The notes: generated from the sequence alone by a model not told the origin. Shown: positions 1-6,590, numbered from the stretch's first letter. The stretch is 8,057 nucleotides of DNA from Actinomycetota bacterium (GCA_003155275.1 PMCC01000024.1:1-8057), one strand, 5' to 3'. Program-made: numbers and translations.

Positions 1-2606
1 TAGGTATCAATAAAAGTGACATGTACTGGTCTGGACAAACCTCTGGACAAACCGTGGCAGTGCCTGGCCAAAATATTTATCCTAAAGCAATAATAAAAAA
101 TATCACATTCCTGAAATTCCCTTTTGATTTTAACAAGATAGCTTACAGAGTATTAATTGATGGGGAAATATTTTATGAAGATAGCTTCTTTTTATCCAAC
201 GATTCCAATTACATTTATATCCCTGTATACAAAGTCCCTGCAGGCCGTACAACGCCGATTCAATATACAATAATCCTTGACCCTTATGACCAGCTTAAAG
301 AATTAAATGAGGCAAATAATACGGCAACTATTACCATTCCAGTATCTAATACCGGTTCAACAGGTCCTGATTTTTCTATCAGTTCAAGCGATCTTTCATA
401 TATAAGTAAACCAATACTTCCCGGTTCACAAGAAAAACTTTCAGCAGCAATACTTAACAATTCAAATGTATATCTTACTAAAGATCTTCGTGTTCAATTT
501 AAAATCAATGGAGTAGTAATAGCGGATTTTAAATTAGACAGACACTTTCTTCATCCGCTGCAATATTATACTGTGACAAAAGACTGGACTGTACCCCAGA
601 ACTTGCCTGATAATTCTGTATTTGAAGTTGTACTTGACCCTGCTAAGGAGTTTTCCGGAGAAAATGCTTCAGATAATACTGCTTCAGTTATACTGGATAT
701 ATATGGTCCGGATCTTGAGGTCACTGCTGATTGCTTATCCTGGCTGCCTAAAGAGCCTCAGGCTGGTAATAGCGTAACTTTATATGCAGGAATAAGAAAT
801 ACGGGACTTGCATCCACTAAAACCGGTTTTATGGCCAAGTTCTTTATAGATGGAAACCAAGTCGGGAATACTGTTTCAGTCCCGCCAATATCAAGTATAT
901 CTGGAAATGTTGCATCATGTTCCTGGCAGATTCCCCAAGCACCAGAACTATCACCTATTGAGTGGAATACACTTAAGGGGGAACCCGGAAAATTACCTTT
1001 ACCATCTGGAGCAACAAAGAACTATAACTTCAAAGTCCAGGTAGACTCAGGAAATCAAATCACAGAAACAAATGAGGATAATAACAAAGCAGAAAAGAAT
1101 CTGACAGTATATGTACCTTATAATAAAGCGGTGGTATATGTAAGGGCATATGATGTGGTAGGCAATATTTCTGGTGCGCAAGTTTCAATAAAACTTGCAG
1201 ACGGTACAACTGCAACAACACTTTCAGCTAATGATGGATGGTGCACATTTACAGGTGTACCATTCGGAAGTTATACAATAACTATTAGCGCAGACAAATA
1301 TATAGTCAAATCCATTAATTCAGAGGTTAAGACAACAAGCCTTGTGCATTATAGAGAAGTTGAGCTTACCAGGGATACTGACCATTTCCCTTATTTTACA
1401 GCAACAGCTTCTCCCCTGGAAGGGGTTACAGCTCTTAAAGTAGATTTCAATAGTGAAATTATAGACCCAAGAATAACAGATTCTGACTTTTATTTTCAAT
1501 GGTATGATGGTGCAAACCCTATTAGCGAAAGCAAGTCTTTGAGTCATACTTTTATTGAACCTGGAACTCATGAAGTAACTTTTTACATAAAAAAACTTAA
1601 CTACGATATAGTTGCTTTTAAAAGTTTTAACATTATAGTCAATCCACCGGAAATTACATTTAATGATGAGGGAAGGATACTTAATAGCACTGGCAATATA
1701 TTTTTAGATAAAGATCTTATATTGCAAGATGCGGATAAAGATGGCATTAACCAGACATGGGAAGATGTCGCGATGGATGCTGTTAACCCTTACTTTGAGC
1801 TTGATGAGGGTGAGACCTGGCTAACTACACGCAACACTCTTGGCCATAAGGTTGCAAATTTTGTAAGGGTTACCCCTTATCCCGACAGTTATAATCCTCA
1901 ATATATCCTCTTTTATTATTGTATTTGCTGGAGCAGGGATTATGGGCGATATATAAATTATGAGTGCCCTATTAAAAATATTTTTGAAGCTCATAATGGT
2001 GATGATGAGAATGTTGTTATGGCTTGGAAGGTTGTTAATAATAAAACTCTTTCTCTGGAGTATGTTTATACTTCTGCCCATGGTGATATGTCTTCTGGTC
2101 ACTCAGCAGTTTGGCGTTCAAGTGGAGAAACGAGAAATGAAGGTAAAATATCAACTGCTTGGGGTACAGTTCTTACAACTGAAACTATGGTTGGAACTCT
2201 TGAGTTTTACAATAATGGCGTTAAACTTTACGCATCACAGGATAAGCACGCAATTTATCCTTCTAAAAGTGTTGGCGAAGGTGTTCACTTAGTCTGGATA
2301 CCATTACCACTTCCAGGTTGGTTTGTAATGGAAGATGTTGGGGAAGGCCCTATTCTTCAATTTGAATGTTATAACGCTGGTGAACCAGATGTCCATCTGA
2401 TGGATGATATCGGTTTTATTTTTCCCAATGAAAGAATCTGGAGCGGTAATGTAGATAATCCCGGTAAATTTGCTGGTGGGCTGTCAGTCAATGAGAATTG
2501 TCCTGGCATTATTGCAGATAGGCTTACACTGGTAGATAATAATCCAGATACTGACCCGTTGGCTAAATTGTTAAGGGAAGATTTAAAAAATTTAAATCTT
2601 CCATAA
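1..2606 (+). CDS. Partial multidomain CARDB/PKD surface protein (5' end outside window)
   Basis: Large, probably exported protein of unknown function; the frame is open to the left edge. The first ATG (position 21) has no Shine-Dalgarno sequence and lies inside a domain, so the real start is upstream. Numbering from that ATG (861 residues): three CARDB-like beta-sandwich modules at about 1-108, 116-228 and 230-366, each ending in an E-x-N/D-x-x-N-N/D-x-A signature (for example NEANNTA, NEDNNKA); a carboxypeptidase-regulatory-like module at about 368-450 (GAQVSIKLADG, then GVPFGSYTITISADKY); a PKD-like module at about 455-543; a calcium-loop motif DADKDGINQTWE at 570-581; and a C-terminal domain at about 600-780. 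That domain has HNGDDE (658-663), a second His cluster (H687, H694) and KHAIYP (742-747), resembling the HEGDWE plus SHANYP pattern of Vps62/NPP1-like proteins. CARDB and PKD modules are typical of adhesins and secreted enzymes. Signal peptide and anchor cannot be judged. Domain calls are from motif reading. Confidence 0.85.
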   Translation, partial: GINKSDMYWSGQTSGQTVAVPGQNIYPKAIIKNITFLKFPFDFNKIAYRVLIDGEIFYEDSFFLSNDSNYIYIPVYKVPAGRTTPIQYTIILDPYDQLKELNEANNTATITIPVSNTGSTGPDFSISSSDLSYISKPILPGSQEKLSAAILNNSNVYLTKDLRVQFKINGVVIADFKLDRHFLHPLQYYTVTKDWTVPQNLPDNSVFEVVLDPAKEFSGENASDNTASVILDIYGPDLEVTADCLSWLPKEPQAGNSVTLYAGIRNTGLASTKTGFMAKFFIDGNQVGNTVSVPPISSISGNVASCSWQIPQAPELSPIEWNTLKGEPGKLPLPSGATKNYNFKVQVDSGNQITETNEDNNKAEKNLTVYVPYNKAVVYVRAYDVVGNISGAQVSIKLADGTTATTLSANDGWCTFTGVPFGSYTITISADKYIVKSINSEVKTTSLVHYREVELTRDTDHFPYFTATASPLEGVTALKVDFNSEIIDPRITDSDFYFQWYDGANPISESKSLSHTFIEPGTHEVTFYIKKLNYDIVAFKSFNIIVNPPEITFNDEGRILNSTGNIFLDKDLILQDADKDGINQTWEDVAMDAVNPYFELDEGETWLTTRNTLGHKVANFVRVTPYPDSYNPQYILFYYCICWSRDYGRYINYECPIKNIFEAHNGDDENVVMAWKVVNNKTLSLEYVYTSAHGDMSSGHSAVWRSSGETRNEGKISTAWGTVLTTETMVGTLEFYNNGVKLYASQDKHAIYPSKSVGEGVHLVWIPLPLPGWFVMEDVGEGPILQFECYNAGEPDVHLMDDIGFIFPNERIWSGNVDNPGKFAGGLSVNENCPGIIADRLTLVDNNPDTDPLAKLLREDLKNLNLP
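2576..2602 (+). terminator. Perfect 12-bp inverted repeat at the 3' end of the CARDB gene; possible terminator
   Basis: The left arm GGAAGATTTAAA (2576-2587) and the right arm TTTAAATCTTCC (2591-2602) are perfectly complementary with an AAA loop. The structure covers the last codons and ends two bases before the stop codon TAA. Only a weak T-rich stretch (AAGTTTTA) follows, so termination is possible but not typical. The stem is AT-rich except for its GGAAG/CTTCC base. Confidence 0.4.
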
Positions 2607-2854
2607 GTTTTACTGCAAGCCAAATCTTTTAAGCATTTTTAGCTTGACTATATTCAAAAAATTGCAATTGGATTATTATATTTTTACTGATAAGTTTCTT
2701 AGATATGCGAGATAAAGAAAAATGTCTTGGCAGCTATGTCCATATTGTTAGAACCAATTTATTAAGCCCAAGTGAAGATTTTTTTATACCAAATTGATTT
2801 TTTAAATACAATTAAACTATTAAATTAATACAATTTTTGTTTAATAGCCCAAGT

Positions 2855-2883
2855 TGTGAAATTTCGAACCATTTTTTAGAAGA
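2855..2883. repeat. 29-bp imperfect direct repeat, copy 1
   Basis: This copy begins TGTGAAATTTC and matches copy 2 (3263-3291) at 26 of 29 positions; the differences are at repeat positions 12 (G/A), 17 (T/A) and 25 (G/A). It contains the 8-bp palindrome GAAATTTC. The two copies lie 408 bp apart, on either side of the micro-gene unit. Read on the minus strand, both copies give K-K/N-W-F-E-I-S in an open phase. Confidence 0.65.
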
Positions 2884-3046
2884 AATAGCAAAATTTATTG
2901 AATTAAATAAATAATTTTAATTTCAAAAATAACAAATAAAAATAAATTAATTAAAACTTAAAATACTGTTTCAATAAACTCTGACCAATCCAGCTCATTA
3001 GCTAAAACTGAACCAAAAATTTTTTGTTCTATTTTTATTATATTGA

Positions 3047-3088
3047 CTATAAAAATAAAAAGTCCCATATTTTCATACAGGACTTTTT
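3047..3088 (-). terminator. Intrinsic terminator of the 12-codon micro-gene
   Basis: On the minus-strand RNA the arms AAAAAGUCCUGUAU and AUAUGGGACUUUUU form a 14-bp stem closed by a GAAA (GNRA-type) tetraloop, with two adjacent wobble pairs (U-G and G-U). The stem's own U5 is followed by AUUUUU, giving a broken U-tract. The wobble positions become A/C mismatches in the plus-strand transcript, leaving a 9-bp stem with a 14-nt loop there, so the hairpin is better on the minus strand. It starts 15 nt after the micro-ORF stop codon. Confidence 0.7.
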
Positions 3089-3103
3089 CTATATTAAGCT
3101 ATT

Positions 3104-3142
3104 CTATTTCTTTTTGCCTTTGTCTTTTTCTTTCTCTGGCAT
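3104..3142 (-). CDS. Candidate 12-residue lysine-rich microprotein
   Basis: The ORF reads MPEKEKDKGKKK followed by TAG. It is hydrophilic, has six lysines against three acidic residues, and has no membrane segment or signal. No family is recognised and no function can be assigned. The case for translation is the initiation region: AGGAGGTGA, complementary to nine bases at the 3' end of 16S rRNA, lies six nucleotides (from AGGAGG) before the ATG. This is a stronger ribosome-binding site than any other gene in the window has. A terminator-like hairpin follows 15 nt after the stop codon and a weak promoter can be drawn upstream, giving a predicted transcript of roughly 125-130 nt. No gene follows on this strand before the convergent CARDB gene, so it is not an obvious leader peptide. 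It could instead be a small RNA with a dual role, or the remnant start of a lost gene. Confidence 0.5.
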   Translation of the reverse strand: MPEKEKDKGKKK

Positions 3143-3145
3143 ATT

Positions 3146-3154
3146 TCACCTCCT
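3146..3154 (-). promoter_or_regulatory. Very strong Shine-Dalgarno sequence of the micro-ORF
   Basis: The minus strand reads AGGAGGTGA, a 9-nt complement of the conserved 16S rRNA 3' tail, with AGGAGG six nucleotides before the ATG at 3142. This site is the main reason for calling the 12-codon ORF. Confidence 0.65.
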
Positions 3155-3172
3155 ATTGTCTAATTTGACAAT
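3155..3172 (-). promoter_or_regulatory. Inverted repeat next to the micro-ORF Shine-Dalgarno sequence
   Basis: ATTGTC and GACAAT form perfect 6-bp arms with a 6-nt spacer. In the minus-strand RNA the second arm ends at the base immediately before AGGAGG. It could be a repressor operator or a 5' mRNA hairpin that protects the transcript or tunes ribosome access. If the -10 proposed at 3183-3188 is right, the repeat lies almost at the 5' end of the transcript. Confidence 0.4.
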
Positions 3173-3182
3173 CCTGAATTAA

Positions 3183-3211
3183 ATGTTAAATCTAATATAT
3201 AATAAAATCAA
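3183..3211 (-). promoter_or_regulatory. Weak candidate promoter for the micro-gene
   Basis: On the minus strand, TTGATT (3206-3211) and TAACAT (3183-3188) are separated by exactly 17 bp; each matches four of six sigma-A consensus bases. The predicted start is near 3176. In DNA this AT-rich, matches of this quality occur by chance, so it rests mainly on its position. Confidence 0.25.
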
Positions 3212-3262
3212 TATTTTTATTTGACTTAACCAATCCAATAACTTTTAAAAAAGCCTTCCTGA

Positions 3263-3291
3263 TGTGAAATTTCAAACCAATTTTTAAAAGA
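3263..3291. repeat. 29-bp imperfect direct repeat, copy 2
   Basis: Second copy of the repeat at 2855-2883 (26 of 29 identical), also with the GAAATTTC palindrome. It lies just upstream of the deacetylase promoter and upstream of the micro-gene on the other strand. Confidence 0.65.
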
Positions 3292-3322
3292 TATTAATTA
3301 ACCTGAAGGATTTATTTAGCAA

Positions 3323-3349
3323 TTAACAATTATTTCATAGTGTTATAAT
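3323..3349 (+). promoter_or_regulatory. Extended -10 promoter of the deacetylase gene
   Basis: TGTTATAAT at 3341-3349 is a perfect extended -10 (TGnTATAAT). A TTAACA at 3323-3328 matches five of six -35 bases, but the 15-bp spacer is short, so recognition would rely on the extended -10. Transcription would start near 3356, leaving a leader of about 48 nt before the ATG at 3404. Confidence 0.5.
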
Positions 3350-3403
3350 TATTATTGCCCTTTACCTATTACTTACCTGATAAATTATACAAGGGAGCAA
3401 GAT

Positions 3404-4249
3404 ATGAAAAGAAAAAAGTTTTATATATTGATTACTCTACTGATAACTGCAATTATCTTTAGTACTGCTGCAATTTGCAACCAATGCAGTGTAGCCCCAT
3501 CTACCACTGCTGAAAAAGTTGGAACAGAAAGTACTACCAAGGCATCAACTACAACTGCTCAAAAAACTAAATCAAAAACTACTACCATTCCAGCTACAAC
3601 AACTTCACAATCAAAGGAAACAACTGCAGATGCATCAACAATAATCACAGTTGGCATCGTCAATCCCAGTAAAAAACAACTTGCACTGACCTTTGATGCT
3701 GGTTGGCTCTATGAAAATACAGATGCACTTTTAAACCTGCTTGATAAATATAATGTGAAAGCGACATTTTTTACCAGAGGATTGTGGGTGAAGGATCACC
3801 CGGATCTCGCAAAAGAAATCGTTAACCGAGGGCATGACTTGGAAAACCATTCTCTGACCCATGGCCATATGAACACAATGACAGATGCAGAAGTTGAAAA
3901 AGAGATCAGCGGGACAACGGACATAATAAAAGAAACAACTGGTTTTTTACCAAATTTATTTCGCCCTCCATATGGTGAATATGATAAAAGAATATTAAGG
4001 ATATTAAAATCAGATGGATATCCCTATACAATCCTTTGGACTGTGGACAGTTATGATTGGGCAGAAGAGATGAATGGGGTAAAAATTACAAAGAATTACC
4101 TGGTCAAAAGAGTACTAAAAGGAGCTTCTAATAATGGCATTATTTTAATGCATGTTGGAGGTTATGAAACAATTAATGCTCTTCCTGAGATTATTACAGG
4201 TTTGAGATCGGAAGGATATGAACTGGTTAAAGTAAACGATATGCTATGA
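3404..4249 (+). CDS. Secreted or membrane-anchored polysaccharide deacetylase (CE4/NodB fold)
   Basis: Predicted metal-dependent hydrolase that removes N-acetyl groups from cell-wall or extracellular polysaccharide; the actual substrate cannot be read from sequence. The 281 residues start with a basic stretch (MKRKK) and a hydrophobic segment (about 6-25), a signal peptide or membrane anchor; the cysteines at 25 and 28 do not form a good lipobox. A low-complexity Thr/Ser/Lys/Ala linker follows (about 30-78), as expected for a domain displayed outside the membrane. The NodB domain (about 92-281) shows LTFDAGW (95-101), HSLTH (149-153, zinc histidines), RPPYGEYD (187-194), DSYDW (215-219) and LMH (248-250). 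In motif 1 the second, normally metal-binding, Asp of TFDD is Ala99, while the presumed catalytic base Asp98 is kept. AGGGAG lies six nucleotides before the ATG. The gene appears monocistronic, convergent with the helicase gene. Confidence 0.9.
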   Translation: MKRKKFYILITLLITAIIFSTAAICNQCSVAPSTTAEKVGTESTTKASTTTAQKTKSKTTTIPATTTSQSKETTADASTIITVGIVNPSKKQLALTFDAGWLYENTDALLNLLDKYNVKATFFTRGLWVKDHPDLAKEIVNRGHDLENHSLTHGHMNTMTDAEVEKEISGTTDIIKETTGFLPNLFRPPYGEYDKRILRILKSDGYPYTILWTVDSYDWAEEMNGVKITKNYLVKRVLKGASNNGIILMHVGGYETINALPEIITGLRSEGYELVKVNDML

Positions 4250-4255
4250 AGTGAA

Positions 4256-4321
4256 CCAGCCAGAACATTTTTGCTATTAAATACCTTAAGATATGTAAGA
4301 TGAAGATATCTTAATGGCTGG
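4256..4321. terminator. Nested inverted repeats between convergent genes; possible bidirectional terminator
   Basis: The outer arms CCAGCCA (4256-4262) and TGGCTGG (4315-4321) enclose inner arms TTAAGATAT (4286-4294) and ATATCTTAA (4306-4314). The inner right arm abuts the outer right arm, so the two helices could stack. It begins seven bases after the deacetylase stop and ends 25 bases before the helicase stop. No T-tract follows on either strand, so a Rho-independent mechanism is uncertain. Confidence 0.4.
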
Positions 4322-4346
4322 CCACATAGGGTTAGAACTGTGTTGA

Positions 4347-6590
4347 CTATTGTGCCACTTTGCGGATTGGCGCAAAACTCACCAACAGATGCTTCAGGCC
4401 CGCACTTTCAAAGGCCACATCAAGCTCAACATCATCTTTGAGGTTTTTTACTTTAAGTACTTCGCCCCTGCCCCACATTTTATGTTCAACTGTATCCCCG
4501 GCCTTATAGTCTTTAAATACTGCGGAATCGCTTTGGGCGTAGTCAGCAAAGAGGTCCCCCTTGTCTTTGCCGGCATACCTGCCAGAGAACTTGCCTGCGG
4601 CAGCGGATTTTAAATGCCTTTTTTCGGCAGCAAAGATATTCTCATCCATTATCATGGCAGCAGGTATTTCCCTTATAAACCTTGAAATGGTCTTTGAACT
4701 TGTAGCGCCAAAAATGCTATGGCTCAGCGCAGCGGTTAAAAATATTTTCTCTTTTGCCCTGGTTAGGCCCACATAACAGAGCCTTCTTTCCTCCTCAAGT
4801 TCCGGCATACTCTGCATACTTCTTGAATGAGGGAATATCCCCTCTTCCAAGCCTATTATGAAAACAACCGGAAACTCAAGACCCTTTGCATTATGCAAGG
4901 TCATCAAGATAATCGCATCCACTGAATCATCATAGTTGTCTATATCCGAAAGAAGTGAGACCTCCTCTAAAAACCCGTCAAGCATTGAAAGGCTAGACTC
5001 TTCATCAGAATTATTTACAAATGTCCTGGAGGCATATTCCCCGGTAACAGTGATCAGCTCCTTTAAATTCTCAATCCTGTTTGTTGCTTCAATTGTATTT
5101 TCGACTTCAAGCTCTTTCATATAGCCTGTGTCTGTCCAGACTTTTTCAAGCAGCTCCTTTACATCATGCTCAGCTGCAAAACTCCGAAAATCACTGAGCA
5201 TGTCAAGAAATGCACTTATTCTTATTTTTACACTTGAACTTATAGAGCTTATTTCATTGTTTCTATACAAAGCTTCAGTGAAAGTAATTTTATTTTTAAT
5301 TGCAAATCTTTCTATTTCCTGCAGCGTGGTTTTGCCGATTTTACGGCCCGGAACATTTATTATCCTTAACATGCTTATAATATCCTTTGGATTTGATATA
5401 AGCTTTAGATAAGCGAGTATGTCTTTGATTTCCTTCCTGTCATAAAACCGCAATCCCCCATAAATCTTGTACGGGATGTTTTCCCTTATTAAAAGCTCTT
5501 CTACTGCCCTTGACTGTGCGTTCGTCCTGTAAAAAACTGCAAAATCCCTATACCTGCCGGACTTGCGCTCCTGCATCATCTTTTTAATCTGAGCAACTAT
5601 AAAGCGGACCTCTTCTTTTTCGTCTGAAGCGATATATTTTGATATCAGCTCTCCCTTTATATTTTCTGTCCAAAGTTTCTTGATTTTCCTGCTTTCATTA
5701 TTGCTTATCAGGGAATTGGCCGCTGAAAGAATATTCTTTGTGGAGCGGTAATTCTGCTCAAGTTTTATAATTTTTGTATTTTTAAAATTTTTATCAAAAT
5801 TAATTATATTTTCGATTTCTGCGCCGCGCCAGCTATATATGCTCTGGTCGTCATCCCCCACAACATAAATATTCTTATATTTTTCCGCCAGTAGAAGTAT
5901 CAGTCTGTTCTGGGCGGCATTTGTGTCCTGGAACTCATCAACGAGAATGTACCTGAATTTTTCCTGGTACTTTGCCTTAACTTCAGGGAAACGATTTAGT
6001 ATATCAACTGCATACATTAGAAGGTCATCAAAATCCAGGGCATTTGCCTTTATGAGTTTATTCTGATACACCGGATAGACATCAGCCACGACTTTTTCAT
6101 AAAAATCAGAAGCTTCGCTGACATAAGTCTTTGCATCAACCAGCCTGTTCTTTGCATCCGATATAACTGCAAGTATTGCTTTTGGAGAAAACCTTTTACT
6201 GTCAATATCAAGTTCTGAAAGGCATTTTGTTACCAGGCTAAGCTGGTCATGCCCATCATAAATGACAAAATTTGAAGGAATCCCCAGATTGTGTATCTCG
6301 TAGCGTAAAATACGGGCACAAAATGAATGGAAGGTGCTCACCCACATCACTTCGCCGACTTTTCCGACAAGCTCAGTGACTCTTTTTTTCATCTCCTTGG
6401 CGGCTTTATTTGTAAAAGTGATGGCAAGTATATTAAAAGGGTCTGCGCCGATTTCTTTTATCAAGTAGGAAATCTTATATGTTAAAACACGAGTCTTGCC
6501 ACTGCCAGCCCCAGCTATTACAAGAAGCGGGCTGTCTATACTTTTTACAGCCTTTAGCTGTTCCGGATTTAACTGGTCTTCAAAATTCAC
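4347..6590 (-). CDS. pcrA: UvrD/PcrA-type ATP-dependent 3'-5' DNA helicase (SF1A)
   Basis: Cytoplasmic superfamily 1 helicase expected to act in nucleotide-excision repair, replication restart and removal of recombination filaments. At 747 residues it matches the usual PcrA/UvrD length, and all motifs are present: Q motif LNPEQLKAV (7-15), Walker A AGAGSGKT (26-33), Ia ITFTNKAAKEM (57-67), Ib TFHSF (86-90), LDFDDLL (185-191), Walker B VDEFQD (217-222), III VVGDDDQSIYSWRGA (243-257), IV LEQNYRS (277-283), V MTLHNAKGLEFPVVF (563-577), VI RRLCYVGLTRA (602-612). After a variable linker (about 650-690), residues 696-745 (KAGDTVEHKMWGRGEV to APIRK) form the Tudor-like tail that in PcrA/UvrD binds RNA polymerase. 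The start is GTG at 6588-6590; an in-frame TAA two codons upstream excludes a longer form, and only a weak AAAGG lies 9 nt upstream. It lies 191 bp downstream of the DAHP synthase gene. pcrA versus uvrD naming is a matter of lineage. Confidence 0.95.
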   Translation of the reverse strand: MNFEDQLNPEQLKAVKSIDSPLLVIAGAGSGKTRVLTYKISYLIKEIGADPFNILAITFTNKAAKEMKKRVTELVGKVGEVMWVSTFHSFCARILRYEIHNLGIPSNFVIYDGHDQLSLVTKCLSELDIDSKRFSPKAILAVISDAKNRLVDAKTYVSEASDFYEKVVADVYPVYQNKLIKANALDFDDLLMYAVDILNRFPEVKAKYQEKFRYILVDEFQDTNAAQNRLILLLAEKYKNIYVVGDDDQSIYSWRGAEIENIINFDKNFKNTKIIKLEQNYRSTKNILSAANSLISNNESRKIKKLWTENIKGELISKYIASDEKEEVRFIVAQIKKMMQERKSGRYRDFAVFYRTNAQSRAVEELLIRENIPYKIYGGLRFYDRKEIKDILAYLKLISNPKDIISMLRIINVPGRKIGKTTLQEIERFAIKNKITFTEALYRNNEISSISSSVKIRISAFLDMLSDFRSFAAEHDVKELLEKVWTDTGYMKELEVENTIEATNRIENLKELITVTGEYASRTFVNNSDEESSLSMLDGFLEEVSLLSDIDNYDDSVDAIILMTLHNAKGLEFPVVFIIGLEEGIFPHSRSMQSMPELEEERRLCYVGLTRAKEKIFLTAALSHSIFGATSSKTISRFIREIPAAMIMDENIFAAEKRHLKSAAAGKFSGRYAGKDKGDLFADYAQSDSAVFKDYKAGDTVEHKMWGRGEVLKVKNLKDDVELDVAFESAGLKHLLVSFAPIRKVAQ

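Larger units (their letters stand above)
2607..3403. other. Very AT-rich intergenic region with a micro-gene, repeats and possible gene relics
   Basis: About 800 bp with no standard-length gene. Contents seen: a 29-bp imperfect direct repeat (2855-2883 and 3263-3291); a 12-codon minus-strand ORF with a strong Shine-Dalgarno sequence (3104-3142) and a terminator-like hairpin (3057-3088); a near-palindrome GAACCAAAAA/TTTTTTGTTC at 3010-3029 with one mismatch; and short open stretches on the minus strand that read like coding remnants (2734-2916, 2958-3068, 3226-3297). The segment 2884-2960 is almost pure A/T and shows nothing interpretable. The last 80 bp hold the deacetylase promoter. Confidence 0.7.

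Noticed and set aside
21..23. ATG as the true start of the CARDB protein
   Set aside because: There is no Shine-Dalgarno sequence, the frame is open to the window edge (reads GINKSD before the Met), and the first CARDB module appears to begin upstream.
2705..2797. Plus-strand ORF of 30 codons (starts MRDKEKCLGSYV)
   Set aside because: It looks somewhat protein-like, but no ribosome site precedes the ATG and it overlaps the minus-strand scraps. The strand cannot be decided from sequence alone.
3010..3029. Near-palindrome GAACCAAAAA/TTTTTTGTTC as a terminator
   Set aside because: Arms are mostly A/T with one mismatch, no loop and no associated gene end on either strand.
2958..3068. Minus-strand ORF of 36 codons containing ANELDWSEF
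   Set aside because: Its ATG lies inside the terminator hairpin and has no ribosome site. It is kept only as a possible gene relic in the findings.
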